Source of the DNA: Conoideocrella luteorostrata | Lineage: Eukaryota; Ascomycota; Sordariomycetes; Hypocreales; Clavicipitaceae | NCBI GenBank assembly: GCA_032433595.1 | Contig: JASWJB010000066.1 | Coordinates: 62,001-126,000, forward strand | Reading direction: 5' to 3' | Length of the DNA stretch: 64,000 nt | Part shown: positions 9,430-21,500 of the stretch, piece after piece | How the letters are laid out: each line of letters starts with the position of its first letter | Position numbering within the stretch: the stretch's first letter is position 1 | The notes under the pieces: model-generated | Told to the model about the DNA's origin: nothing | The model's input: the letters and a program-made list of their open reading frames with translations, nothing else | Database searches by the model: none | Program-made: the position numbers and the translations under genes

Positions 9430-10908
9430 GACCAGAGACTATGCCACTTCCAAAACATATTGCCCGGGTCGTACTTCTTCTTCAACTCCCTCAGTCTCTC
9501 GACATTGTCGCCGAAGGCTGTATTCGGATCAAGGGACTCGCCTAGCAACAGTACTGTTAACATTTTACTTCCCACAAAGCCCCTCTAGTTGAGGGTTAAG
9601 ACTTACCGTCTTAGTTATTGTACTGCTCACCACCGCCCCCCCTGATACCCCCTCGATTTGAACTTCTTCAAGAAGGTCCTCTGGAGCAGGCGAATGTCTC
9701 CATCCAGCTTCTCATCCACTCACAAAAACATGCTGGCACAGTGATAAAAGTCCCCTTTAGACGCGTAAGCGGTTCCATTATTTAAAGTTTCCAGTATCTT
9801 CCAATACGGCATAATCTCAAATACCACTATGGACCTTCGTGTATGCCCTTCTCCGTAACAGACGCGAGAAACTCATCGACCACGGCACCCACAAACGTGT
9901 CGTCGAGCGGCATCATGAAGTTTGCTCCGCCTGCAGCTGACGAATGTCCTCGTCCCGGTTCGGCACCAAGTCGTTCGCTTTATTGAAGGGCATCTCCGTA
10001 GCCATGACGGCAAGCGGCTCCAGCTCGAGGAAGAGCTTGAAGAAGGCCTTGCCGTCGGCTTGGTTCCCGCTCTGAAAGACCATGCACAATATGACAGGGA
10101 GGGGGATGCCCGGAAGTCTGCCAGGCCGAACCAGAGAGCTTCGTCGCCCATGTTGCGTTCGTGGAAGGTGTTGCGAAAGCGACTACAGAAGAGAGCTTAT
10201 CGAGGCCGGGGATATCGGGACCGGTGTAGACAGGGCCTCGGGGGTAGGCTTTGAGAGTGAATTTGGGACGACCTATCACACATGATGAGCATCTCAACAA
10301 TTCATGCTAGGGTTGAAGGAAAGAGCGTCATGCCTACACCAAGGTTCTGTCCCGCTCCGCGCAACGCCAAAAATAAACCCTCATTCCCCCTCCGAAGCAT
10401 TTACTATTCTCCCGTCCGCGAGAACAACCTCCGCGCCTACCAAGTTATCAACCGTGAGGCCGTACTTGCCTGTCAATCAGCCAAAGCCACCTCGGAGGGT
10501 CAGTCCCCCAACGCCCGTTTGCCCCCTACCGTGGCGAGACCATGCTCCGCACACGCACTGTCTACATACGCCCAGCGACAGCCCCCGCCGAATTTAACGG
10601 TCTTTTGAGAGGGAATCGTGTCGACATGCACGGAGTTCATGCGGCGCAGGTCAATGATCCATGCCGCCGTCAGACGACGTCCCGCCGGTGGAATGGCCGC
10701 CGGAGTGCACGACAAACGGGATGCTTTTAGATACTGCGTATTGGACGGCTAGAGAGACCTCGTTGGTATTGTTGGGTTGGACCACCACGAGGGCCGGCTT
10801 GATGGCTGCGCGGCTCCATCGCTTGATGGCGGCTGGGTAGCCCGTGTCGGAGGCAGTGATGACTGGGCCGGTGAGGGAGGCGCGGAGGTCGTCGAACTGG
10901 GAGCCCAT
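9430..10908 (-). pseudogene. Decayed FAD-linked oxidoreductase (berberine-bridge type)
   Basis: Pieces of one enzyme can be followed on the minus strand in shifting frames. The start at 10908 (MGSQFDDLRASL) leads into a PCMH-type FAD-binding segment (KPALVVVQPNNTNEVSLAVQ, SIPFVVHSGGHSTGG). A frame change then leads to KFGGGCRWAYVDSACAEHGL and GLATVGG, after which the flavin-site continuation is lost. Further pieces are PKFTLKAYPRGPVYTGP and GDEALWFG. The C-terminal BBE signature survives near 9440-9540 (DNVERLRELKKKYDPGNMFW). Several frameshifts and stops separate the pieces, so no intact protein can be made. Intact relatives oxidise alcohols or alkaloid-like substrates with covalent FAD, often in secondary-metabolite clusters. 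Gene decay is directly visible; the former role is inference. Confidence 0.85.
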
Positions 10909-12557
10909 TGTTATTGCTCTAAACACTGTGTCATAAATGCTATGGTATAATTGACTCAGAGCTGGCGAGGATTTCGATTACACGTTGGTTTGGGATAAGT
11001 CTACATTGGCTCTCAGTTAGTTAGTCTCCAATCGGTTTGGTACGGCTCCGGTGGAGACTTCGGTTGAGGCACGGGATGGCTTATAGAAGGGAATAACCTA
11101 CAGAGAAGCGGCCGCGACGCAATTTTGTGCCCATCGTGTTCATCACCCGCGGCGATGCATTCTTTATATACTTTTACATACAAACCATGCATGTTGAGCT
11201 GACCTCGGCGGATGTTCGCTTGAACTGTGGCGTCATTCTAGTGGTCCGCCCGAGGAGGTGGCAAGACTCGCTGGATGGCATCATGCGTGAGTAAGCAACC
11301 ACCGAGAGGTGTCTATTCGTGGGCTGTGCTATGCTATGAGTTGTGAGTTATGTTGGTTGCGTAAAGGTGGGTTGTTCATGTTGAAGCCCTGTCTATACCA
11401 TCTTCATTTATGAGACTGAGCTGAATGCAGCCAACAGAAATGTGATTACGCTTCGCGAAGGCATACCCATCTGTATTTGCGCTTAGATCTAGTGCCAAGA
11501 CGACAATGACTTGCGAGAGCGACTTGAACGAGCTCAGAAATACACAAAGATGTAGTGTTTGATCGCTACGGAAAATTAACAAGAGCAGGGCCACTCGCTA
11601 TGCTGGCTGGTGTTATACGTTTGTACGTTATAATTAACAGTTATGGTGTTTGGCATACGGATAGGTTTGCCCACACAACTAGCTACAACTCGTCATGTAA
11701 TATCCCGCTCTAGCCTCTAGCCCGTCACGCTGTGTGTTTCAATTGATTCTTCAATGCATTTTTTATCATGGAAGCAACGGACAAGAATAACGGCGGGTTT
11801 ATAGTGTCGCTTCAGCGCTATCTGCACAGCATGGCATAACTAGTTGTTGCGCAAACCGGGGCTGCGAAGCACAATGCCAAGACGTAAGCAACACAGCATA
11901 ACGGAGACAGGGGTACTCCGTACTCCGTAGATCATAACTATTTCAAGATCTAAATGCGACGCATATGACCTTTCATTGAAGCATCATTCTGCCCCCAGAT
12001 GCCCCCTCCCCTCCTATTTAATCACATCTATCTGCCGCTGACATCCTGCAGCATCGCTATATTACGCCAATGCTCTTGGCAGCAGGTCAACTAGCCAGTT
12101 TGCAACATAAACCAGCAAGGCCGCGGCCGTTTGCGAGCCCGTGCCATACCATTAAGGTTATTCTCGCAGCCAGCCAAGCCCGGCATTCTGACGCTCAGCC
12201 CTAAAGGCCAAGCCGCGATGTGCTCACACCGTACTCCGTACAGAGTAAGCTAAATGAACGAACTAACTAGTTAGCTAGTTAACATGAACCATGCAAGCAA
12301 GCGCCCGCAGCGGCCAGCCGGCTCCGATGCGAAAGCGCAGGCCTCGCGAGTAGTTCGATATACATATACATGCAAGACAGTCCAATGTCGCGTGCCCTCA
12401 GTCTCCTATACACGACGGAGCACGAGGTGCATTGTTCTGGTCTCGTCTCGCCGTTCTTTAAAACTGCGACACACGACCGCTCTTCACCTATCTTATATCT
12501 GCTTCGTAGTCTGACCGGGCCAGCCATGTCCCCAGACAGGCCAACGCACTCCTCAAG
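10909..12557. other. Gene-poor spacer, 1.65 kb
   Basis: No convincing coding frame on either strand. It holds a tandem pair of the motif TACTCCGTA at 11914-11929 and another copy at 12232. The stretch 12300-12557 lies upstream of the membrane protein and is GC-rich, with long antisense frames that I regard as composition artefacts. Confidence 0.5.
11914..11929. repeat. Tandem pair of the dispersed TACTCCGTA motif
   Basis: TACTCCGTACTCCGTA: two overlapping copies of a 9-mer found about twenty times in the non-coding DNA of this window. Confidence 0.7.
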
Positions 12558-13525
12558 ATGAGCATCACCGGCCGTGCTCGAACCAATCTCGGCCCTCTGA
12601 CAGCAGGATGGACGCAGCCGCCGTCGTGCACCGTAGCCATAGCCGCATGCAGTACATGCAGCAGCGGCCTGCTCGGCCAGGTTTGCGGCCGCGACACAAC
12701 GGTTTCCGACAACACGGACTGCTGGCCGCCGCGCAGTGAGGACGACTCCATTTACACACCGCATGCCCTCCGAGCCTGGGGGTTTTACTCCCCCGCGTGG
12801 GAGTGCCCTGCAGGATATGCTGCCGCCTGTTCTGCGACAGGCGGCGGGAGTACACAGTTCCCCTTTGCTTTCAGTCTGCTCCCGCAGGAGACGGCCGTAG
12901 GATGCTGTCCAAGGTGAATGCCAGATAATCAATCCCAAAGAGCGGCTGCTGGAGGGGCCTATGCTGACACTTGCGTTCTTCGTGAAACAGCGGCTTCGCC
13001 TGTCACATCGGATCCATGGGCGTTCAAACATGTCTTGGGGTGGCCACCGCCCCGAGTATCTTCCAGACAGCCATGTGCGTCGACGGCAAAACAAGGCAGT
13101 ACGGCGTCGTCACGGCACCCTCGAGCGGCGCCTCACTGTACACCAGGTTCGCTCCCATGTTTCAAATCAACCATCGCACAGCAGACCTGCCGTCCTCTTC
13201 GACAAGCACCGCGGCGGCCGCATCCGAAAAGCCTGCTCACAGCCAGAGTCGGGGTCTCTCCACAGCGGTGAAAGCCGCAATCGCGGCAGGTGCATCTCTA
13301 GTAGGCATCATTCTCACCGTCGTGGCTTCGTTGGTCATCATATATATCCGGAGACAAAGAACGTTGAAAGACCGCGCGCAGGATGCTTCTCTCGTGTCGT
13401 CGATGGAGGAGGTCCACAGCAAGAATTACATCGAGCTGCGTGATGTGTCACATGCGCAGATGCCGCCGGACCACGGGGTTGCAACTCCAGGCAGAGTCTG
13501 GGATAGATCGCGGCATAGCATCTGA
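12558..13525 (+). CDS. Cys-rich single-pass membrane protein of a conserved fungal family
   Basis: Two exons, 12558-12913 and 12991-13525, joined across a 77-nt intron (donor GTGAAT, acceptor AACAG), give 296 residues. Continuity is shown by the junction reading CCPSGFACH. The N-terminal region has the recurrent fungal pattern PPSCT, then DCWPPRS, WGFYSPAWECPAGYAAACSA, and a Phe-Ser-Leu-Leu-Pro segment leading into ETAVGCCPSGF. This is followed by a Ser/Thr/Ala-rich stretch, one membrane span (about residues 205-230, GIILTVVASLVIIYI) with basic stop-transfer residues, and a cytoplasmic tail. No clear cleaved signal peptide is visible at the chosen start, so an upstream exon or start is possible. 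Proteins with this layout occur widely in Pezizomycotina without a defined function; a surface sensor or cell-wall role is only a guess from topology. Confidence 0.82.
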
Positions 13526-13711
13526 ACGCGCGTGGGGTTAGGGGGCACACATGGCTGTGTTACGACTCGATGATTAGCTGCCATAATTAGCGGGTTTTTG
13601 CATATATATATATACATATATACGAGAGCAGTTCTGTTCCAGAACATCTTGCCACGAAGCATTCCTACATGTAATAATGGCCCAGTCTCATGCGTGAATG
13701 ACAGCATTGCC
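13526..13711. other. Short convergent spacer with TA repeat
   Basis: The 186-bp gap between two convergent genes contains a (TA)n-type run near 13602-13622 (CATATATATATATACATATA), probably serving 3' end formation of one or both genes. Confidence 0.4.
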
Positions 13712-14768
13712 TCAAGCAGCGTTACGGAACCTCAGCGCCATAACCACAGGAATCTGCGTAAAATTCGCGGTCGCCTCCGACCTCTCGCTTGCGCCATGCT
13801 CCTGTCCAAGATACAGCTCCTCCATATTATCCATGACGAGACCAGTCTTAAAAAACGTCCCCAATAACACATCAAGAGGGCGATGATAATACAGCTGTAA
13901 AAGTCGCATCTCGAGTCAGTCAATCTGACAAAGTTGGACCATTCCCAGCCACAATCGTCCTCAAGAATTTCTTACATGAGCGGTCGGCTGGCCAGACACG
14001 GCAACGCCCCGCCATGGCTGCTTTTCGCGATACTCGCGGATGATCCTGCTGTAGTTGCTGCGGCTCTCACCTGTTTCCGGGTCGGTGTCCACCTCGACGA
14101 ACTTTGTGGCGCCGGACGTGAGGAAAACCGGGTGAAGAGTCGTTGCGAAAAAGCTAGAAAAGGTTGTAATTTTTAGCGTTTCATTGTTTCACGGCCAGCT
14201 GTAGAAGGGGAGAATCATCACAGCGAAAACGAACATGCCGTTTCTCTTGAGCAGCTTCGGAAGAGCCCGTGCGAGCGGCTCCAGGTCAGAAATGTCCATG
14301 AGGGCCATGTTGCAAGTCACAATGTCGAATCCCTCACTCTAATACAATCGAGTTAGTTGGTTTCCGCGCAACTGCATTGCTTTTACGTGAGACCGTGGCA
14401 GTCGGTCCCCTTACCGCTTCCCGCGAACAAAGAAACTCGTCCAATGCCTCGGGCAAGGTCACGTCAAGAAGTGTATACGCGATGCGCTGCTCGTCAGAGC
14501 TCCTCTGGACAGCCCGCTCAATCATCTTTTCGCTGCCATCTGTACCAGTAACGTCTGCTCCTTTAGCCGCGAGCCAGCGCGCAACAAGGCCATTCCCCGT
14601 CGCTAGATCGAGCGCCTTGCAGCCCGGGCGTACAGGGACAAGTCTCTCCAGGGAGGGCTTCTGGAGCTGTTGCCAGTATTGGTTGCCGTCCAGGCCGACC
14701 GTCTCATCCCAGAACTCGGCGTTGTCGTTCCATGCGGCGTGGATCCCGCGACCGCCGCTGGATGACAT
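13712..14768 (-). CDS. SAM-dependent class I methyltransferase
   Basis: Predicted cytosolic methyltransferase. Exon 1 is 14415-14768, exon 2 begins at 14338, exon 3 ends at 13976, and exon 4 is 13712-13894. Introns 14339-14414 and 13895-13975 have clean borders. Motif I is LDLATGNGLVARWLA, followed by VTGTDGSEKMIERA. The later core (GFDIVTCNMALMDISDLEPL, then FVFA) leads to TTLHPVFLTSG. The tail carries GVAVSGQPTAHLYYHRPLD and ends in IPVVMALRFR, as usual for this family. The exon 2/3 border is unresolved. The intron that homology favours (donor GTGATG after FVFA) leaves the frame off by one, while the frame-keeping alternative needs a 39-nt intron and inserts about a dozen residues before TTLHP. 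I use the ATG at 14768; an upstream in-frame ATG lies at 14816. The substrate is unknown. Confidence 0.82.
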
Positions 14769-16897
14769 GATGGGTTTATTGGCGGGGCCTGCGAGACGTT
14801 TTAAGGGAAGGAGCAATTAGAAAGAATATATCCTCTGATCTCTAAGGGAGCGGTGTCCATGCTGCTTCTTATACGAGCGACCGTCGTTCTTCTGGGTCAA
14901 GCTGCGCGGCTGAATACGTGCCAAACGAGGCCAAATGCGACGGAACGGAGGGGTAATTGGATGGTAGCTGATTGCCGATTGGCTCAACTGCAAGCACTCT
15001 CGCTCCGGTGACTCACGCGGCGCAGCGAGTCCTCTGCACGCAACAGTCCGGCTGAGCCATTATGCAGATTTCTAAAATAGTACGATAAAGCCAAGTGTTG
15101 CGGTTTCGTTCTCCCAGCTCGGCGACAATTGCCGACGATTTTGGCGGCTTCGATCAGTGGGGCACTGGGCACCTTTACAGTGGCAGAGTGGGTGGGTTCA
15201 CCGTACTAGTACCAGCCGCAACCCCAGCAGGTGTCTGGTGTCGTCGAAGCCCACCTAATCTGCCTCACTGCTGCTGGCGTAAATTTGACCACGGAGCACA
15301 CTTGCGGCAGCTCATAAATAAGAAGAATATCCGCAGCTCGTGCTCAGCGCATTCTTGCATTACTCCACCTCTAAAGATGCAAGGCAGACTTGTTTTCTAT
15401 CTCTGCGGCTTTGCGAATTTCTATTCGGGAAACCATGGTCGGCCAACTTCATGATGAAGTCCTGCAGGCGCTCCGGGCCGCCGCTAGGAGACGCCACAGG
15501 GCCACTATGGCGCGAAACGAACACAAATTGGATGCACATGGCTGCCCATCGCACGCAGAGAGGGATGAATAAAACGACGTCCCACTCATGTTTGTTTCTC
15601 ATTGCCTCCAGAATGGCTCGACTTGCCTCAGATGAGTTCGAAACTATCTGTCAAAACCCTCTCGGCGACTCGCTCAGCGATAGTCGCGAAGCACTGCGCG
15701 AGGCCGAACCAAATACGCAGACCGAAGTGTGTCCGTCTGATGACAGTGCAGACTCGCCATAACGACCAAGGTTGTTCGTGGCAGCGATAGGCCAATTGTT
15801 CTATATTCTCTCTGGATCCGAGGTTTCTCTATCACTGGTTTCGAGAACAGGAAGAGATGCTCTCGTGTCTTCGCCTACGCGTGCAGAAAGGCTATTTCGA
15901 ATACAGCCACTTTCGCCCGCTGTCACAGCTTGTGACCAAGCAGGCTCCGGATGTTAACTGAGACCAACTAATCAAACATGTAATTTTTTATTTAATTTTT
16001 TTTACCACTGCGTGCCCTTGTGGCGCGCGGGGGACATGTAGCCCGACGGACACAGTTGCGTTAGATATATACAATATAGCTTGCTTGACGGAGAAGCCCT
16101 AGATGAATATAAATCCTGGTTTATTGCCAGCTTGTTTTGATTTCAGTGTGATGGTCAACTTCGGTCAACGATATATCATGACAGTGTTCAGCGCCTTAAT
16201 CATCAAATGTCGGGGCATACAACCACATGCGAAGCCTTTCTATAGCAAACAAATCATGGCTCTTGTCTGAAGTATGATAATCCTTCATCTCTCCATCAAT
16301 CCATCCTTTGGTTCCTCGGCTGGTTCCCAGTTTGGCGCCGCTGTGGCTCGGAGTGCCATGGTGATAACGGGGAAACTATTCTGGGGTCAAAGTTTGGGCA
16401 GCGTTCTAATTATTTGTGAGTTATTTCCTGATGGGTACGGGCAAAGTTTTACAGGTCGAACTCTCGCTCTATGTCCTTGTGGCACATCTCATGCACAAGG
16501 CAGCCATGGCTGGCCTGTGCTAAATGACCCATGCGTTGATCGAGACGAGCTTCTGGCTCTCGAAAGGGTACCACAGGGTCTGGCTCCACTGCGTGACGGC
16601 CTCTGCAGATAACATTGTAGCTCATCGAACCGGGAGTGTCATAATATATTAATGACAACACTTCTAACTTGTCGGTGCTATGACTCACTCGCCCAGATTG
16701 CTTCATTCTATTATCAATGGGAAGATATCAGGTATCATTGCTCATATTACTGGCATGTTGGCCAGATCATAGTTACATTCTTCATGACTTTCTTTTCATT
16801 TTCCGGCCTCTGCGTCAACAGTCCGTAGATGATTCTGTTCGGAACTCATCTGCCTCTGATAGGTGTTCGACCCTTATGCCAGGCATGGCGTTTCCTT
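14769..16897. other. Gene-poor spacer, 2.1 kb
   Basis: Short frames only. On the minus strand 15360-15650 has a protein-like segment (SSEASRAILEAMRNKHEW and following) that ends quickly and joins nothing recognisable. The minus strand at 16449-16706 contains a chance-looking HExxH. I see no gene I can support. An AT-rich tract lies near 15980-16010. Confidence 0.45.
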
Positions 16898-18587
16898 TTA
16901 AACTCGTGTCGCTGCTGCCTCTACCTCATTGACTTCCTTGATGGCGGTTGTCAAATTTTCATAGCCATTCTCCGTGACGTAAACATTGTCCTCAATTCTA
17001 TTTAAACTTAGCAAGAGAGTCAAAAGTTGGCTGTAGAACCAAGCTTACCGAACACCTCCGACGTCCCAGTACTTGTCCAGGACTGCCGAGTCAATGAATT
17101 TGCTGTGAATAGGGTCACTGAGATATGGCTTGATGATGAAGTCGCAAAAGTAGACCTGCCGGGTATTAGCGTGTAATACATGTGTTCAAGTGTCAGATGT
17201 CACATACACCGGGTTCAACCGTGACAACGGCACCTGCAGGGACGTGGCCGCGCAATCTCAGATACCGGAACAAGCGGTCCTTGTCTTTGGGGTTGGGGTT
17301 GCCGCCTGTGTCATGAGTGTCCATGCCGAGGTGGTGTCCCAGCCCATGGGGGAAGAAAGCGGCGCTGGTTCGAGCGTCAAGAATTTCCTGAACGCTGCCC
17401 TTGAGAATGCCGAGAGCTAGCAGTCCTTCAATTGCGACTTTGTGTGCGTGAAGGTGGAGATCGTCCCAAAGCATGCCGCCCTTGATAAGTTCGGTGCATT
17501 CCTTCTGCATTCTCAGCACAATGTCATATATTTCTCTCGATTCCTTGGTGAATTTGCTGGAGAGGGGGAAGGTTCTGGTCTGTGAAACTCTTAGCGTGCA
17601 TTGACTCATAAATGAAGAGAGAGATGAACGGGTATTGGAGAATACTGACGATATCTGAAGCGTAGTTGTTCCACTCGCAGCCAGCATCGATCAAGACGTT
17701 CTGCTTCCCGCTCAGAGAAGCGTTGTTGTCGACGTAGTGAAGCGTCGCAGCGGCTCTTCCAGCAGCCAGAATGGGATGGTAAGGCATCTCGGGGGCCGCG
17801 TGCGAAACACACCGCTCCAAAAAGGTGGCGTACAGCTCCTGTTCGGTAGCAGCTGTCTTGGCGCGGTCGATAACGGCCCTGTGGGCGTGGCTCGCGATGT
17901 GGTTGGCCTTTTGTATCATGGCTACCTCAAATTCATCCTTGATGACTCGAGAGACCTCAATGGCAGCCTTGACGGTCTCGAAGTCCTTATCGCCAAAGTC
18001 GAGGAAGGTAACGTTATCGGAGACCTGGTTAGCCATGGCGAAGACGGTCGAGTTGGCGTTCTGCTTGGCCAAGTGGCTGAGAGTAGCATTGACCTCGGTG
18101 GTAAACTTGACCTCATCGACGTCGTATTTGCTCAGGGCATCGTCAATGTTGAGAGGCAAACCAGACCAAACGACCTCATCGGGGTCAATTGGGGGGATGA
18201 AGAGGATTGATTTAGCAGATTGGATGTCGTAGGCAAAGGAGCAATCGGCAGCATTGCAACCGGTGAGATAGTAGAAGAATCTGCGCTGTCTGTAGAATGT
18301 TGAAATTATTAGTTTTCTGAATACTCCGTAGTGGGCGTTGAATTGTTTCCACTGTTCTAACAGGAAATTCTGTCCAAACACACTGGCGGTCTAGCAATTG
18401 CGATAGAGTAGACGAACCGAAAGGGCTCTGGAGAATCATTATCCTCCTGAAGCTTCGTCATGCGAGCCTCGAGGTAGATGACGCCATTCGCATCAGGCTT
18501 GGCCTTGCGGATCTGGTCTACAACTCGCTTAGCATGAGCCTTGCCCGGGTACTTGCCCTTGAGGACAGCCTCAAAGTCTTTGACCAT
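16898..18587 (-). CDS. pepP: Xaa-Pro aminopeptidase / prolidase, M24B family
   Basis: Metallopeptidase that removes an N-terminal residue preceding proline, or splits Xaa-Pro dipeptides. Five exons, 18418-18587, 17650-18289, 17208-17579, 17049-17155 and 16898-16997, give 462 residues. Every junction keeps frame and has GT-AG borders. An N-terminal creatinase-type domain (starting [15 protein letters not shown], with [11 protein letters not shown] at the first junction) precedes the pita-bread catalytic domain. All five metal ligands are present: D258 and D269 (IDAGC...ASDI), H352 (HGLGHHLG), E392 (VTVEPG) and E432 (RIEDN). Length matches fungal pepP proteins. The gene is expected to be cytosolic, but the frame is open for 164 codons upstream of the ATG, see findings. 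Intron 1 (128 nt) contains a copy of the dispersed TACTCCGTA motif. Confidence 0.95.
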
Positions 18588-21500
18588 GATGTCGAAGTCG
18601 AAGCCGGGTGCCGGGGTTGTGGTCGGTCGTGACGTTGCAACAGACGAGATGGATCGAGTGCGATGGAGGGGCAGCAATGGCGGGGTAGTTTGGGAGTGTG
18701 GTCGTACTCTTCGTGGTGTTTGCAGAGTCAATCGCCCAGAAATGTTGAGTCGAGAGGCTATTTGCAAGGGGGAAGAAAGGCAAATAAGAGAAAGAACCGG
18801 ACGGCTGCGGCTTTCAGCCAGGGAATAAAGACGACGCCAAGGTCGGGGAGGGCCAGCAGCGGGTTGGTTATAGATGCAGATGGAGGTGCAGATGGATACA
18901 CTCGGAGCAAGGATGAAGTCGGTGGAGCTGCCGAAGCTCGCCGCCACGAAAGACGAGTGACACGATGTAGTATACAGAGAGGTGAGACGTATGCCCCATG
19001 CGGGCCTAGCGTGACGGGAGCCGTTATCAAGACCAGCAGCTCGAGCTGTCAGCTGCGACCATGGAAGCGTTGTTCTCATGGACTAATTGCATCAGGCTGG
19101 CGTGCCAGCCTGAACAGTCATCGTCCATTGATGAAGCCGGCGAAAAAAATCAGTCTCACTGTTCATTGTACTGCCTCGTCCAGCTTCCGCCAATCAATTA
19201 GCCAGCATACGCCTCTATGCCCCGCCGAGGGGCACAGCTGGATCTCGGGAGTGTCTATTTTCTCTTGTTGATGTCACGGTCAAGCCCACCATCGGCGAAC
19301 TTTCAATTACGCAACCGCCTAAGTCGTGAGTGTTACTGTCAGTGTTACTGTTACATTACCCCGTAAAGCATAGCAGAGTGCAGTACCACACATTTGCATC
19401 CGCGGAAATTAGATTAACAATGAGATAAAGATGCGCCGACACTCAAGCACGACAAGCCAGATGCCCAAAACGAAAAGGGGCCACGGGCTACGAGAGCCAC
19501 GAGCAACGGACTCGTTCACTCTTTACACAAAAGGGTACGCTACCCGCACAAACCAGCAGTTGCCCATCACTTTGATACGCCATCAAATCCAAGTGGACCA
19601 CACCTCCTCCGTAAAGAAGTTATTGTTGTACTAGTACGGAGTATAATAATAGTATTCCGTCGAATACTGCCCCTTGCCCTGTGCTCTTGCCCACTCCCCG
19701 CAACGGTTGTCAACGGCCTTATTGTCAGTCACTCTTCGCAAGGATCGCCGATCCACTCTCACGACACCCGCTCTGCCCAACATGTTGTATGTGTGGTTCA
19801 TTAATCATTGGTTTGACGATCCTTAAGTTTTCGTAATGATTAGATAATTCGTCATCTGCCAGTACTGTTTCGAGTTTACCCCAATAATCTGGACAACGCC
19901 ATACAATCCACCAACTCCTGTGCGTTGGAAAACCCGTCGTCGAGAGCCCAACAAACTTGGAGATTGGCCCTCAATTGCAAATGGACCAGGTTAATCTTAC
20001 CTAAGCAATCGGTCGCAGGTAAATGAGAGGCGACAATCGAGAAGATTACTCGCATACTCCACCGTTAAAACACCTGACCTCCAACATCAACCACTTGTAT
20101 CCCCACTGATGAGATAGACCAGACCGAAGCTGCTAGCCGCCTTGAGGCCCAGATCGTGCAACGGGCAAAAGACGGCGCCGACAGTCCCATTAAAGGATTC
20201 ACCAGGTATGAGTTTGCGCCTCATTTGATACATCTCCAAGCGGTTTGACACCAATTTCCAATAATGCATGTTTAGGATCTGCGCTGCTAGAAGCTCACCT
20301 ACCCTGTAGTATCCAATAGCTGCGTCCACAGATAGGTCGACCGCATATGTTCTTGCAACCTGAGGACACTATAGTTCGTGTTCAAAAAAATCCCAGAGAG
20401 TAAAGATCAGCATGGGTAACTTTGCATCTCTTGAAATAGTTGCATACTATTTGGGCATTGGGCAAAGGAAATGTCATCAGAGACCACGGATTTCTGGAGA
20501 CAATATCCCTAACAAGCAGTATTTGTAAATGTCCTGCGACTACAATACTATACTTTTCTCTTCGAATCCATTATCAGCCGAGGCTTTAGCATATTTGGAA
20601 GACCATTTCATCATTCCTTTAGACATGTTTTGTCCCCTTTCCCTGATCTGCATTTCAGGTATTATACTCCGTAAGTTACCATAATGTAGAGAAGATCCAC
20701 TGTCCGGTAGGAAAATTAATGTCCTACAGGGAGGTGCAGACGCTACTCTCATGTTAAAGCAGGAAACATAGCGTTAGATAGGTCGTGAGACGTTGTTGGA
20801 CACAATAACTAGCGACGCTAACCAAAATGCAGGTTCTATCTATAGAGCGAGCTTGTCTAACGTATTTTTGCAAACTACACCCACCCGCACGACACACTTC
20901 ATCCTCTACCATTAGAATTCACAGGCCCAACACTCAGACTGTGGAGGCAGATTACTCTCCAAATATCTCACGCATTGCTGATTAAAGCGCCTAGAGCCAC
21001 GTAGGAAGACGTGGCAGTTGAAGTCTCGGGCACATTTCACTCTTCCTACTCTCTTTCTAGTGCACAAGTAGGCGCGAATAATACATAACCGATGTGCTTA
21101 CAGAGGCATTCACTGTGTTGTATAGTCGAACCGCAGGCCGAAGCATGACGCTTTGACGAAGGAGTGCCCAGATGCGCGGCCACTCTCGAACAACCCTGAA
21201 CAGCTTTCAGGTTACACATCAAAATTATCATAACTTACATATGTCGAGAAGTTTCCTTCGTCAGTTCATAGTGCTAGTTCCTACTCTGTTGACATATAGA
21301 CCGATACCCCAGCATGCGTTAGCCATGTAAGAGTCGGCCGTCTACCACTATCCTTCAGACGCTTAACAGCAAGACAATAGATCAAGGCAAGATTGGTGCG
21401 TCTCCCATTCACTGTCTCAACAACCGGGACCAAATTCAGCATTCTGGCGCACTGTCCAAAGCGATCGAATGCAGACGAAAAGTTCAAGAGGGTTGTGGGT

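Noticed and set aside
12279..13094. 271-codon open frame on the minus strand opposite the Cys-rich membrane protein
   Set aside because: It mirrors G/C-rich codons of a spliced gene with clear family motifs on the plus strand; the translation has no domain and is odd in composition.
16449..16706. Minus-strand frame containing HEMCH, a possible zinc-protease HExxH
   Set aside because: Single short frame with no signal peptide, no further ligand or surrounding metalloprotease signature; HExxH occurs by chance.
20087..20329. 80-codon minus-strand frame as a possible gene
   Set aside because: Protein-like at first glance, but there is no continuation by splicing and no known family.
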